From the NCBI GenBank assembly GCA_905182995.1, contig CAJJDP010000009.1:164365-228364 (forward strand): a DNA stretch of 64,000 bases. Direction: 5' to 3'. Every line of letters begins with the position of its first letter. The stretch's first letter is position 1. Below, one piece after another: positions 37,278-50,862 of the stretch. The notes beneath the pieces are model-generated. The model had not been told where the DNA came from. It saw only the letters and a list, made by a program, of their open reading frames with translations, and did not search any database. This DNA is from Paramecium octaurelia. Taxonomy: Eukaryota; Ciliophora; Oligohymenophorea; Peniculida; Parameciidae. The position numbers and the translations under genes are program-made.

Positions 37278-37306
37278 TAATATAATAAATTTATTAACGA
37301 ATTCAT

Positions 37307-38352
37307 ATGGGAGGATCTTGCTGTAAAGATGAAAATTTAGAAACTAACAAAGAAATTAGAAATGCCCCCAATAAACCAATATTCTCACATGCTGAAAACA
37401 TGCCGCCAAGAAGCCCATAAACTAAGTCTAATCAAGAAATCAGAACCCACCTTTTGCAACCAACAATCTCAATTCAAAATCAACAAGTTCAAATTCCTGT
37501 TATTCACAATGGATTAGTCAAAGAAATGCTTGGGAAATTAGGAGAATACCAAATTCCATAATCCATTACAAATGAAGGTTTAGATGTTACACCTCCTATT
37601 TAATTTGATGATGGTTCTGTCTATGTTGGGGGCTTAAAAAATGACTTGTTTCAAGGGTATGGAGAAATCTATTGGGATGATGGAACCTACTACTGTGGGC
37701 TTTTTAATAAAGGAGCAAAATCTGGACATGGTAGATTGATATATACTGATGGAGATGCATATGTATAAAAACTAAATTTAATAAGGAAGGCGAGTGGTTG
37801 GATGACAGACAACACGGAAGAGGAAAATATTGGTACTCAGATGGAGGTATCTATGAGGGAAGGTTCCTTAATGATTTAAAAGTAATTTGACTTACTCTTA
37901 TTCCTTTTTAGCATGGTTTTGGCAAAGAAATTTTAGCTAATGGAGAAACATATGAAGGAGATTTCTACAATGGAACAAGACATGGAAAAGGAAAATTGAT
38001 TATGGCTGATGTTGTCTTTGAGGGTCAATTCGAAAATGGATTAATGGTTGATGGAGAATATAGATGGAATGATGGAAGAAGATATAAAGGTTAAATCAAA
38101 GGAACTAAAATACATGGCCATGGTGAATTTTGGTTTCCTGATGGAAGATACTACATAGGTATATTGATTTAATTCATTTTAGGAAATTGGGTTGAAGATT
38201 AAAAGGAAGGATAAGGAGAATTTCATTATTCAGATGGTTCTATTTATGTTGGAGAATGGAAGAAAAATAAACAAAATGGATATGGGAAATTCACTAATAA
38301 AAATGGAGACGTCATAAACGGAATTTGGGTTGATGGCACTATGGCGAAATGA
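37307..38352 (+). CDS. MORN-repeat protein 1, N-terminal MGGSCC
   Basis: A 322-residue protein with about eight MORN repeats from residue ~95 (GSVYVGGLKNDLFQGYGEI, GGIYEGRFLNDLKHGFGKE, GRRYKGQIKGTKIHGHGEF). MORN repeats commonly tether proteins to membranes or cytoskeleton. The N-terminus MGGSCCKDEN fits N-myristoylation at Gly2 with palmitoylation of the Cys pair. Introns 37763-37785, 37882-37911 and 38159-38182; the last is 24 nt and has no in-frame TGA. A second gene of the same design lies at 51320. No catalytic domain is attached. Confidence 0.93.
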
Positions 38353-38481
38353 ATCAATAAGATGTATATTTATGTTAACTTAATTGTTATTGAAAATAAG
38401 TTGATTTATATCTGTTAATTTCTAAACTTAAACACAGAATAATTATATAATAAGCTTAGTCTTTATTATTTCAATGGAAAG

Positions 38482-40274
38482 TCAATATCTTCTCTTTGGT
38501 GTATCATAAATTCTACTTTACACAAAATTGATTTCATCATCTAAGACTCTTTCTCTTTACTTTCGTTCAATTTCAGCCTCTAATTCTAATCTTTATATTC
38601 TTTCTTAACTCTTTTATCTTTCATATTCTAAATCTCTTTCTATCTTCTCCAATTCTCTGCTTCTTTCGATGCTTCGACGCTAATTTTCTAATTGCTAAAT
38701 CCTTAACTCAGATTCTCTAATCTATTCGATTTTCTCTCTACTTTATTTGATCTCTTATATTGTTTTTTCCTATTCTCTGCTCTTTCTCAATGCCTCTATT
38801 TAGTCTATTCTCTCTCTGCTTTTTTTCAATTCTGACAATCTTTCTTGACTTCTCTTCAAGTCCAACTCTTCTCTTTCTTTCTTTTACAATTCTAGCGCCT
38901 CCTAGTAGGTTCTTAGTTCCTCTATTCTTTTTCTTTACTTTTAAAGTTCTTCAATCCTTTCTCTAGATTTTTTTTGTTCTTCTATTTTCTCCTGATTTTT
39001 CCTCTCCTTTTCAAGTTGTTATAGAGTTTCTCTACTCTTTCTTAAGTCTTCTAGGCGTTCTCTGCTTTTCTTCAATTCATCAATTTAGGCTTGTCTTTCT
39101 CTGCTTTTTTTTAATTCATCTAATTCTTCCATTTGCTATCTACTTTTCCTTAATTCCTCCAATTGATTTAATCTTTCTCTACTTTTTTTTAATTCTTCTA
39201 ATCTTTCTCTACTCTTCTATAGATCTTATGTTTTTTCTCCGCTATTCTTTAGGGCTTCTTGTACCTCTCTACTTTTTTTGAGATCCTCCAATCTTTCGCG
39301 ACTCTACCTTAATTCCTCTAATTACTCTATTTTTTCTCTGCTTCTTTTTAGTTCTTCTAATTAATCTAAATATTCTCTGCTTTTTTTGAGCTCATCTATT
39401 CTTTCTCTACTTCTTTTAAGTACATTAATTTCTTCTTTATCCTTTTCTAATTGGACTATACGCTCTCTACTCTTTTTCAATTCAGCCACAATTTATCTCT
39501 CCTACTAAAAATAATCTGGCGTAAAAGTAATTGCTTCTAATAATTCAGAATAATTGATCTTCCCATCTGAATCCTTATCCACAACTCTAAAAAATGCAAG
39601 TAAATCATCGAAGGACAGTCTTACTCCATTTTATTTCAGGAATTCTGAAAGCCTAAAGAAAATATACAATTATCTCACGTCTCAATTGTAATGTATCCTA
39701 GAAGGGTTTGATCAATGCATCTTAATGCATCGAGCGATGTAAAATCTGCACTTCCAGTCAAAATTTCTTGTGCTGTTGCAATAGAACTAATCTCAAAAAG
39801 AATGAAAGTACCTATAATTTTAAACTTCTTAAGAGAAGACTTTAGAAAGTCCCCATTCGACTTCAGTAGGTAATAGCATGTTAACTTCCAACGCGTAAGA
39901 ATCCCTTAGGGATGCGATTTACCTCAGTCTTGAGTCTTCTTTTGGTAGTATAGCCTTAACAAAACTAGACTCATAGAAATATTGGTTTACTCTGGATATG
40001 TGATTTTACCATCTAGGTTTTAATCTAATTTTGAAAATAAATAATCCGCTTAAGCTTTAGACACAGTTATTTTATTGTCCATTAGGAAATCAACCAAATC
40101 TGAAACAGTTAATTCACCAGTTCTTAATTAATCTAATCTTTTGAAAGCTGTGTAGGGCTCAAACATTTTCTATTCAGCCAACACTTATCTGAATATTTCT
40201 GTTTTCTTCTCCCCTTCAGCAATAATGGTAATTAAATTTGCTAATCTCAATTATGTTTTCTAAGAGAGGTACAT
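38482..40274 (-). CDS. EF-hand protein with KSRE-repeat coiled coil
   Basis: A 571-residue protein. The N-terminal ~240 residues carry EF-hand-type units: FKRLDQLRTGELTVSDLVDF (degenerate), LDQNLDGKITYPDFVKAI and VDKDSDGKINYSELLEAI, the latter two with good calcium-binding loops. From about residue 250 to 560 runs a coiled coil made of repeats such as ERIDELKKSRE and EKIEQLEELRQSRE, with the K-K-S-R-E unit recurring every 10 or 13 residues more than 20 times. Introns 39965-39990, 39787-39811 and 39653-39678. A calcium-responsive structural protein of the cortex is a reasonable inference. Confidence 0.9.
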
Positions 40275-40629
40275 GATCAAATAAATTTTATTAAACTTAA
40301 ATAAAAATTAAACTTAGTTCTCAATAAGATAATATATAACAATTAATTAATTAATCAAAATAAGTAGATATTCAATTTCCATAGCTGCCAAATATTGCTC
40401 TATATGTCTATTAATGTTTTTTAATTGAGAAGGCCATGCTTCATTATGATATGCATTTGATAATAAGAGTTATTCTACAATTTCAATATAGATGAATTCT
40501 TTTTAGATAACATCCAATTGTCTGAACTTTCATGTTACTTCTATTCTCCAATATTATAAATAATAAAATAGATGTCATTTATTATATTTGCATTATTTAA
40601 TTATTTATAATACCGTTAATAATTTGATT
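40275..40629. other. Divergent promoter region
   Basis: 355 bp AT-rich spacer between the starts of the EF-hand gene (minus) and the MAP kinase gene (plus). No gene or repeat seen. Confidence 0.6.
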
Positions 40630-41861
<1,232 letters not shown>

Positions 41862-42074
41862 CCAATAAAATAATACATCACTTTTGTAAGCATCATAATA
41901 ATATTAAATAAATATCATTTTGTACACAATTACAAAAGAATCCGATATTCTAAATAATTGCATTATAAATTCGTTGAGATTTTAAGTTTTTTTCTTGGTT
42001 AGTTATAAAAAATCTAGTAAATTATTTATTAAAATATATTGCTTATCAATATAATTATTAAATAAAGAAAATTA

Positions 42075-43965
42075 ATGTCATCCAAAAGTTATGATCGATA
42101 AAAAATATTGAAGGTCGAAGCAAGTGTTGGTCTGACAAAAGAGTAGTATGAAAAAAAATATTTATTTCATCGATTAAAGGAGAGATTTTTACATAGCTCT
42201 GATTTATCATTAGAGACAATCACTCCAGAAGGACATGAAAATATTTATATTCCCATGGATATTCAAACTCCAACGCAGGCAGATGGCCTTAGTTATGAGG
42301 ATGAGTAAGCCCTAAGAATGCATGGAGCTCAAATATGTTTTCAAGCCTGCAGTCACTTAAAATTACCTTTAACTACTGCCATTACAAGTTTGGTGATTTA
42401 TCACAGATTCTTTGCAAAGTAAATTATGACTTTAGGTGTTAGGAATTCTTTTGTTGATTACGATTATCGTGAAATTTCAATGGCTTCCATATATTTGGCA
42501 GGCAAAGTAGAAGAAACAGTGCTGAAAACCTGGTACATTGCTAGTACTTTCAGCTCTGTGTTTTAAAAATAAAAATAAACTCCGTTGTAAGAATGATAGA
42601 GATATTAAATAGGGATATAATAATAAAATAGGAAAAATTGATACTTAGGGAACTTGGGTTTGAATTATTTAGAGTTTCAGATCATCCGCACAAGTTCATA
42701 GAATCATTTTATCATTTTATTAAGGTCAACAAGCAGGTAGCTCAAAAGGCATGGTGTTACTTGAACGACTCATACATGACTGATTTATGTGTACATTTTC
42801 CACCCTAAGTTATTGCAGCGGGAGCTCTGTACTTAGCATTGAGGATCTGTAATCATCCAATGCCTTCTTAACCATGGTGGATTCTATTAGAAGCTACTTT
42901 GGATTAGATTGAGTAAGTGGCTGCAACTATATATAATATATATGAATTCGAAAAGATTGATTTTCGATAGGCAAGAAGAATTCTAGCAAAAGCCAATAGA
43001 GTAGCTTATGTAATTTAACATAGTGAAATTTATGGTATTCCAGAGAAAATTGAAAAGCCATTAGAAGCTATTAAACCAACCCCATAATAATAAGAATAAT
43101 AATAGTAATAATAATAGTAATAATAATAATAATAATAAAATACTAAAGCAGAATAATAAAAATCACCAGTCGATAAGAAAAGCATGAAAAAAAGAAGTAG
43201 GTCTAATGAAAAAAAAAGTAAGGATAAAAAGAATAAATCTGAGAAAAAGAAGAAGAAAGAAAAGGATAAAAAGAAAGAAAAAAAAGATAAAAAAAAGAAG
43301 TAACTATATAATTACTATATTATTAGAAGTAGATCTAGAAGTAAGTCAAATGAAAAAAAATAATCAAAGAAAGATAAAAAGAAGAATAAAAATAAAAAAG
43401 ATCAGGAAGGATAAGAGAAAAGTAAGAACAAAGAATCTGAGATAGTTATCTAATAGGATGTAAATTAAATTGAAACCAAAATGGACATTGAGACGCCAAA
43501 TGATTGCAACAACAATATAAAAAGCAACAACAATAATATCTCGTAATCAAGCACAGGTAACGAATTAAAAAAGGATGACTAATTGTGCCAAATACCTATT
43601 GCTGAATAGACAAATAAAGAACCATATCCTTCAGCATAACATGTTATTAATGACGTTTAGCAGCCACAATAGTTGCATGATGAAAAAGAATAATTGAAAG
43701 TGTAATTGCCATTATAGAGTAAATAGGATTTGATTGCTTCAATAAAAGCAATTCTAAAAACTTAATAATTATAGAAGGAGAAAGAAAAAGATTAAGATAA
43801 AGAAAAGGAAAAAGAGAAGGAAAAAGAAAAAGAATTAGAAAATAATGAAGAATAGTCTCCAGATGAATAGGATTCAGAAGAAGATGAACAATTATAAGCA
43901 CTTAAATTAAAAAGTATCCTTAATTTAAATATTTAGTGTTAGCAAAAAAAAGAAATGATTTGTGA
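42075..43965 (+). CDS. Cyclin L/K-like protein with poly-Gln and Lys-rich tail
   Basis: A transcription/splicing-type cyclin of about 604 residues. The cyclin box has TPTQADGLSYEDEQALRMHG and LPLTTAITSLVIYHRFF, then AGKVEET and the second fold from QEKLILRELGFELF to about residue 330. A Gln run (bases ~43084-43137) is followed by Lys/Arg/Ser-rich and Glu-rich tails. Cyclin L partners CDK11-type kinases at spliceosomes; that role is inferred. Introns 42519-42544, 43300-43326 and 43914-43936. The first, with a GTG donor, is needed to join KVEET to YFQLCVLKI. If the last intron is not removed, the frame runs to 44026. Confidence 0.88.
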
Positions 43966-44172
43966 GCTCTGTAATATAAATTCAAAGAATATGTACAAAT
44001 AACTTATTTTCTTCTAATTATTTTGATTAGCATTTTAATGTAAATCATTATCCATCTTCTTGATTAGAATGAGTCTTTTAATATAAATCATAAATCATTT
44101 TATTTCAAAATAATTATCATCCATCAAATATTATAAGTAATTATAATAAGGCTGAATAATCTGTTAGTTAAA

Positions 44173-44565
44173 ATGAAAGACCAATAAAGAAATTAGGCAT
44201 CAGCATTCGACTATCTATATATTACTGAGGAGATATCAAAATATCATATATCATCGTTTCGTTAAGTTCCAATCATTAAACCTAAAAAGATATCTGATAA
44301 TCCTTTTTACGCTTTAACTATGCATAAAAGGAAAACCACCCCTAAAATTGTTTAGACAGTTGAATAAAATGAATAAATTACGAAAGCATTTCCAAAAAGA
44401 GAATAAAGACACAAATTGAGATCCAGAACAATTACTGATAATTCAAGTGTAGAATTACCTAAAATTATAGAGAAAAAATGGGAACCTAAGAAAGCACATA
44501 TGTATTATAATTTGAATTATTTGATATAATAAACAAAGAGAGGTTTGAAAACAATTCATTATTGA
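44173..44565 (+). CDS. Small basic protein, unknown
   Basis: A 130-residue intron-free frame starting MKDQQRNQASAFDYLYI. It is basic and Lys/Thr/Pro-rich (VPIIKPKKISDNPFYAL, HKRKTTPKI) with no membrane span or recognised domain. Codon use and lack of low complexity favour a real gene; evidence is otherwise limited to the open frame. Confidence 0.6.
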
Positions 44566-45114
44566 GAAAATTGATTGATAAATAAAATTAAATTGCACTG
44601 TTAAGCTCTTAATCATAATTGTTATTCCAGTCAAGAAAAATAACTTAAGAAAACTATTCAAATGCTATCAAATTCCTTCAATGTATCTTTTAGTTTTAAC
44701 AGTTCCACATTTAATATTTCATAAATCATTTTTAAATTAAATTATATAATCCTCATCTTTAGTTTAAGACAGATTTAATATTTTTTAAATATTTGTACTT
44801 TAGATTCAAAATCTTCTTCATTTTATTAAAACGGTGTTTTAATATATATACCAATAAATTTAACAACAATTAATTCTTATTAAAGGTAGAAACGCTGTTA
44901 AGTTTTTAAATGTTTTATATAATTGATCTTACATCTTTAATTTTTATTGACTTAAATTAGCAAACCATATTTAATGATTAGAAAATTTAGGTTTCTTCCT
45001 TGAAATTGTAGATTATCTTATTGTAAAATGATACTTTTCATTTAAAAAACTATTATTACTAAATTTTGTATTTTGATCTAATGAAATTAATTTAATTATA
45101 TTAATATTTATTAA
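44566..45114. other. Convergent intergenic spacer
   Basis: About 550 bp of very AT-rich DNA between two convergent genes. No frame, repeat or RNA could be supported. Confidence 0.6.
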
Positions 45115-46081
45115 TCAATAATGAAATAATTCGGCAATAAATCCTTTAAATAAGACATCAAAAATAAGATCGTCTGCTTAATTATTTAATTAAATTGCTA
45201 AATCTAAGCAGAATATCATTCTTTATATTATGTTTTAGTAAATTTCTTATTTAAGTTAGAAATCAGAATATTAAATTTCTATTTGTTCCATTTCATTTTA
45301 TAAATACACTATTATATGAATTTTATTTTATTAACTACTATTGCCTGAAAAGCAATGAGTTTTGAGGATCTATTAAGTAGGTACTTTCCACAATTTATTA
45401 AAAATTTTTTACATAAAATGTGTTCGAATTGATTTTAGATGGACATCCCAAGATTCTAATTTAGAAATCATAAACTTATGCTGCTTATCCCCTTTAATTC
45501 TAGCTGAGTGGCTGTTCTTTTTTTGAGTTTTATCATTAATTTTGGGGACTAAGGTAAATAGAACAAATTTACTTGACTTGAATTTGTTCATTTATAATTT
45601 ATTGGCGTAATCTAATACTTTAGAGAAAAAATCAGATCCTCCAATTATTTTACTCTTGATTGAGCTCTTAAATTCAAATAAAATGTCATATTATTACTAC
45701 ATTGATGTTGGTTTCAATTATTGTGGTTGTTGCTACCCAGTACTAAACTAATCTTCCAAGTCCATATTATCAATATATGAGAATTCTTATCTTAATAATA
45801 TGGTTATAACTACCAATAGGCAAAAATTTATTTCTCTCATAATCAAGGTCAGAGAATGCAAAGTTATTAGTGTCTCCGAAATTAAAATATTCACCCGTAA
45901 ATGAGTGTTCTTCTGGAATACGAAATTGATCAGCTTAAAAAATGCTTGCTTCCGAATGTTGAGTCATTCCATTTAAATTTTGATTCACCAACAATAAAAA
46001 AAAGCAAAAAATTTGTATCAAAGTAGCGGAATCAAACTTTCTTCCTTTTTTCCAGTCCTGACTTTCTTTTAAATTTAGCAT
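45115..46081 (-). CDS. Unknown 312-residue protein
   Basis: Two exons joined by a 28-nt intron (45786-45813); without it the frame breaks, and with it the total is exactly 313 codons. The N-terminal region includes a hydrophobic stretch (residues ~22-38, IQIFCFFLLLVNQ), possibly a signal anchor. The middle is Gln-rich, and the C-terminal half has DILFEFKSSIKSKIIGG, KFVLFTLVPKINDKTQ and a helical end IQLNNQADDLIFDVL. I do not recognise it. Confidence 0.72.
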
Positions 46082-47037
46082 GTTATTAATTATAAAATAA
46101 TATAAATAATTTCTAAAATCATTTAAAAAGCTTTATCAATCAATAAAAGAGACTTATATTCGCCCTCCACTCAAATCTTTCTTAGGATTTACTATTAAGG
46201 TAAATAATAATATCATTCACATATTATTTAGTTAAACAAGAAATCAATTCCATATCATTTTACAATGTCTTCTTTGTTAATAGTATTTATTAATTAATAT
46301 AATGTTAATAGAATTTTTTGACATATATATACAGATGATATAAAATCGAAATCATATAATTAAAACTTAATATTTTTATAATGTTGTAGAAAATCAAGCT
46401 TATTTTAAAGCTTTTTTCAGAAAGTATTGTTTATATAGGTAATTTTAAAATCCGTATTAATATTATAACAAAAGCATCAATTATCTATTCAAAAATAATA
46501 AATTGAAAGAAACTCTCTACTAAGAATACTCATTAAAAAAAAATATTACTATAATTATATAACTTTTAAAATATACCTTAATCTCTTAATGAAGATGTGT
46601 TTTTGATTTATAGAAATAAATGAAGGCCCTCAAAAATAGTGGATATCGTAAGAATTCATTTAATTTCAATTCATAGTTTTGTTTATGCTAAATTATAATA
46701 ATAAATTAAATGTTTTATGATTCCTAAACATTCATCTATTGAATTAATCGACTATTCAAGAAGTAAAAGAGAAATTGAACATTAATATTTTTCTTTTTCC
46801 TTTTGATAGGTATTAAGTATAAATAGAATTTAATGGTTTTTTTTTAATTTTAATAAAATTCACCAAGTTGTAGACTAAATTGTAATAATTTCAATAAGTT
46901 TTATTAACATTGATTAGTACAAAATCAACTAATGGAGAGATTCTGAGTTAATGAAATGATTTTATATTGCTTTTTTATTTAATCAGAATATTAGAACCCT
47001 GTATAGTTAATTTTATATATAAATATATAATTTGGAG
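46082..47037. other. Intergenic spacer, no supported gene
   Basis: Nearly 1 kb of AT-rich DNA between divergent starts. A 29-codon ATG frame at 46717 (MIPKHSSIELIDYSRSK) was seen; its SIELIDYS string also occurs near 34713. Nothing else is supported. Confidence 0.5.
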
Positions 47038-47570
47038 ATGAGTGATGAGTTTTTGACTTGTGCCAAGATTATTGAGTTTTTTTGGTTACTGCTAACATTT
47101 GTTTTCTTTTTTTTTGCTGCTTATGCTAAATTCAGATTGAAAAAGGATATTCATTTAGATATTGAGAATTTGAATTCGAATCACACATCAGTTAAATATT
47201 AAGTTCCGTCTTAATAAGGAGATGCACAGGAGATTCATATGGTAGATTAAAATGTTTCAAATTCTGGATAATTATAATCGACTGCTTAATAAAATAAAGA
47301 ACCACCTGTATGTTTAAAAATCAATATTAGACAAAATTAGAGGAATTTTACAAAAAGTCACTAAGTATTACAAGTAGAATTTTTCCTCAATTGGCAGTGG
47401 TTATTATTTGCATTTTAAATGGGGCTAGTTATGCATTCGCAGTAGCTTGCGTTATTTTATACTTTGTTTCAATCATTCTATTTAATATACTCCAAATATA
47501 AGATTGTTTAGGGTCTTAAGCAATGAAAAGTATTTTAAATTTATTATATTTTGAGATATGTTTAAGTTGA
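47038..47570 (+). CDS. Small membrane protein, unknown
   Basis: A 169-residue protein with one 23-nt intron (47308-47330). A hydrophobic helix lies at residues ~10-30 (IIEFFWLLLTFVFFFFAAY), then a polar Gln/Asn-rich loop, then one long or two short hydrophobic helices at ~115-150 (LAVVIICILNGASYAFAVAC, VILYFVSIILF). Topology would put the loop on one side and the C-terminus back near the membrane. No family recognised. Confidence 0.75.
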
Positions 47571-47692
47571 CAAATAACATTTGGTTAGTGTGTCTATTCA
47601 TAAATTATTTAGCTAGTTCATTATTTTGATTTTATGATATTTTATAAAGGTTTTTAGATATATTAATTAAACAAAAAGTATCTTTATATGAT

Positions 47693-48238
47693 TCAATTTT
47701 TGTATTTTGTGTATACAACTTGTTATTTTTTGTCAAAAGAAACCTTTTTAATGGATCTTTAAGAGCCAACAGAAATTGAAATATTTGAACTCTCTTATCC
47801 ACTCCTTTTCCTAAGTGCAGGCTTATGTTTAGAGGGTTCAGCCATTGGATTTTTTTGTTCAAAAGAATTATTTAGATTGCCATTTAGATTGCCATTGTTA
47901 GAATTATTCATATCATCATTTTTAAATTTGGATATATTGATGGCTTCAATGGCAAAATTTTTCTTTATCCAGGGATTTTATTGTTAGCTGTCAATCTCTT
48001 CAGATTGTTAAGCTGTATAAAACTAGAGCTGTTCACTCCGTCTGCCATTTTATGATTGAGATAATTCATTTTTTGGAGATTCCTCCTTCTCAACCTATTC
48101 ATCAGTTATTAAAATACTGATAACTGGAGTAGGTTTAAATAAATGGGGTGGGCCAATTATTTTACTTAAGCATTACGACCTTGTTTTTATTTCCTCTTGA
48201 GTTTATTTGGATCCTTTAACACAAATTGATGTACCCAT
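47693..48238 (-). CDS. Unknown polar protein with RVxF-like motif
   Basis: A 181-residue intron-free frame starting MGTSICVKGSKQTQEE. The sequence is polar and probably disordered: QSQNGRRSEQLQFYTAQQ, Asn repeats NGNLNGNLNN, and a C-terminal SIKKVSFDKKQQVVYTKY. KKVSF followed by an acidic residue fits the RVxF docking motif for protein phosphatase 1, and MGTSIC could be acylated; both are motif-level inferences. No domain is recognised. Confidence 0.65.
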
Positions 48239-48763
48239 ATTTGCAAATTGTTATTATTTTAAATAAGATAAATAAATTAAATAAATTTATATAATTATGT
48301 TTTGGCATCTAATCATATCCAATTCTTTTAGTTACATCCTAAAGTTATTTCATAATTATTAGGCAATTAGACTCCTCTTTTAGATTATTTTCGATTTACA
48401 CCTATAACTCAAAAAACCAAAATTCATGGGATTTTTTTTGAAAATATTAGTCCTACTGAACAAAGCAAAAAATTAATAGATTATCATCTCTGAATAAGCT
48501 TTTTTCTAAATTAAAATTGAACAATAATTTAAATTTGTTATAGGATTCTACAAAATCTCACTAATATAAAGGAAATTAAATAAAAAGGTTTACAATCATA
48601 AGATAATAAAGATACAACAATTAAATGATTTAAAAATGAAAGTTTAAATTAGTATCTGATCTTATTGAAATAGATAATCAAACTTAATTGAGAAATGATT
48701 AAAATTACAGGTTTCAAATCTAAAAGATTCCATAATGATCATAATAAACATTAATTAATAGAT
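48239..48763. other. Intergenic spacer
   Basis: 525 bp of AT-rich DNA between two minus-strand genes. No supported gene; it should hold the promoter of the 47693-48238 gene. Confidence 0.55.
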
Positions 48764-50496
48764 TCAATGCTTCTATTCATCATCAACTTCATATATGGCC
48801 TACTATCTTTATTAATTGAATTTCGAGTATGTGAATTTCCTTTTTATAACACTTTGTTAAATGAGTCGAGGACTATTACTAAAATTCATTCTCCCTGAAT
48901 CAGGTGACTAAGTGTCTGGTGTTAGTGGATCAAAATCTTAGGTGGAAAACTTCTTAAAAGCACTTTTCTTAGGAAATTCAGTTGGTGAATTATCATTTAG
49001 GGCCAAATTCTTTTTTTTTGCATGTTATGCTAGTCTGGGACTATTTAAGGTAGGAACTCTCATTCTGGGGGTTTCTTCATCTGCGTTATCATCATCTTTT
49101 TGTCTAGATCTTTATTTGATTTCTGGTAATTATAACCTATCAGATTTTTCAGTTTTGAAGGTTGATGTTTACCATGGTTTGCTATTATTGTTAAGTTATT
49201 TTTTAGATGATTGAAATTTCATTTTTCTATCAATGAATGTTCCAGTGAAAAATGGATGATCCAAAGCCTACTATGCAGAAATTCTTTGGTGTGGAACAGC
49301 CTACAGCATTTAAGATATTAGATCAATGGCTAATTAAGGAGTTGAATAGAGACTGAGAGTATCTAAATTTATTATGCATTTTTTGTTCAGCTTGAGAATT
49401 TCATGATAGTCGTTCCCTGGAAACAAATCTTTGGATGTAATTCTAAGGGTTAGGATAATAGTACAATTTATAGAATATACAGCCAACGCTGAACATATCG
49501 CATATCTTATCATACTTAAATGTAAGATCTTTAAGATTGGCTATCTCTGGTGCTACATATCCAGGAGTACCACATTTTGGAAAAGGGTATGTAGCAGCGG
49601 TTTGCCAAGTGGCTAATCCAAAGTCTACAATTCTCACCCCATGAATATCATTTTGTTTCTTAAACATAATATTTTCTGGTTTTAAATCTCGATGCATTAT
49701 GTTCAAAGAATGCATGTGAGCCACGGCAGTTAGGATTGACTAAGGAATTACGTAATTTAATTACAAACATGATAGACCTAATTTCATCCCAATCCAATTA
49801 GATGATACCCTTGGAAATCAAATCATGAAGTGAGTTTCCTTTCAAGTATTCTAATATGAGATAAAATGTAGTTTCTCCTTCGTATACTTCTTCCATCTTC
49901 ACTATATTTTCATGATCAAGTGCTGCCATCAAATTAATTTCATTGAACAACGCTTCCTAATTTGATTATAAACACATATTTATACAAAGCCTCCATCTTC
50001 TCTTAGGTATCTCTTTTCAACATTTTTGGATGCGAATTCATACTTCTCGCATTTATCCATAACAAGATAAACCTTTGTATATAATAAATAATAGAGTACT
50101 CTTGAAGAACCTCCTCTTCCTAATTATTTGATAGGCAGATAGAAATCACTGACATCTCTATACATTACTCTATTTCTTAGTAATCTCTTTAATTATTTAA
50201 ATTCTTCACAGTTTCCATCGAAATACTTAACTTCGTCTTTGCTTTCAAATCCCATTTGAGTAATTTTCTGTCTTTCCTGGTTCCAGTAGATTTTCAATTA
50301 AAGACTGATTTCGAGAACATATTTTGGTTATTGGGAATTCAGCTCCTTACTAATATTATATGTGAAATACTTGAGTCAAAATCAAACTGTTATCCATTAC
50401 ATACAAAAAGTATGTGATTTCCTTGCGGGTGTTTCTACGTTGACAAACCATCTAGAAAGATGCGTTATCATACACAATCTCACTGATATTGTTCAT
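48764..50496 (-). CDS. Ser/Thr protein kinase, CAMK-like, with N-terminal PH-like region
   Basis: A 534-residue kinase. Residues 1-110 look like a small beta-rich domain (RKEITYFLYVMDNSLILTQ, DEVKYFDGNCEEFKQL), perhaps PH-like. The kinase domain follows: LGRGGSSRVYLVMDK, FASKNV, NIMHRDLKPENIMF, VDFGLATWQ, CGTPGYVAPEIANL, MFSVGCIFYKLI and LDHPFFTGTF. The C-terminal ~150 residues are Ser/Pro/Lys-rich (SPRLAQHAKKK, DPLTPDTQSPDSG) and likely regulatory. Five introns: 50346-50370, 50073-50099, 49957-49985, 49740-49764, 49443-49464. The 27-nt one has no in-frame TGA. Confidence 0.93.
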
Positions 50497-50862
50497 ATAT
50501 TAAGCTAAATAATATTAATTTAAGCAAAATTAACAAGGTAAATATTTAAGAATTGCTTATTCAATTAAAATATCATAATTCTTGAATATCATTATGTTTC
50601 TAAATCAACATTATATATACTATATGGATATTTAATATTAGTAATTTTGGAAAACTCTCATCACAAACTAACTAATTATACACTCAAAATTTTATAAATG
50701 TAGACGCTATCAATTTATTCAAAAAGGAATATCAAGAAAACATGTGATTAAGGACAATGACTTAGACATCTGATTAGATTTCTATTTAATTAAATGAACA
50801 ATTTTTATATAAAAATTTTGATTTCTTAAAATTAATTGTGAAATTAAGAATGCCATTTTAAA
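50497..50862. other. Intergenic spacer
   Basis: 366 bp, AT-rich, between two minus-strand genes; the kinase promoter is presumably here. Nothing else seen. Confidence 0.6.
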
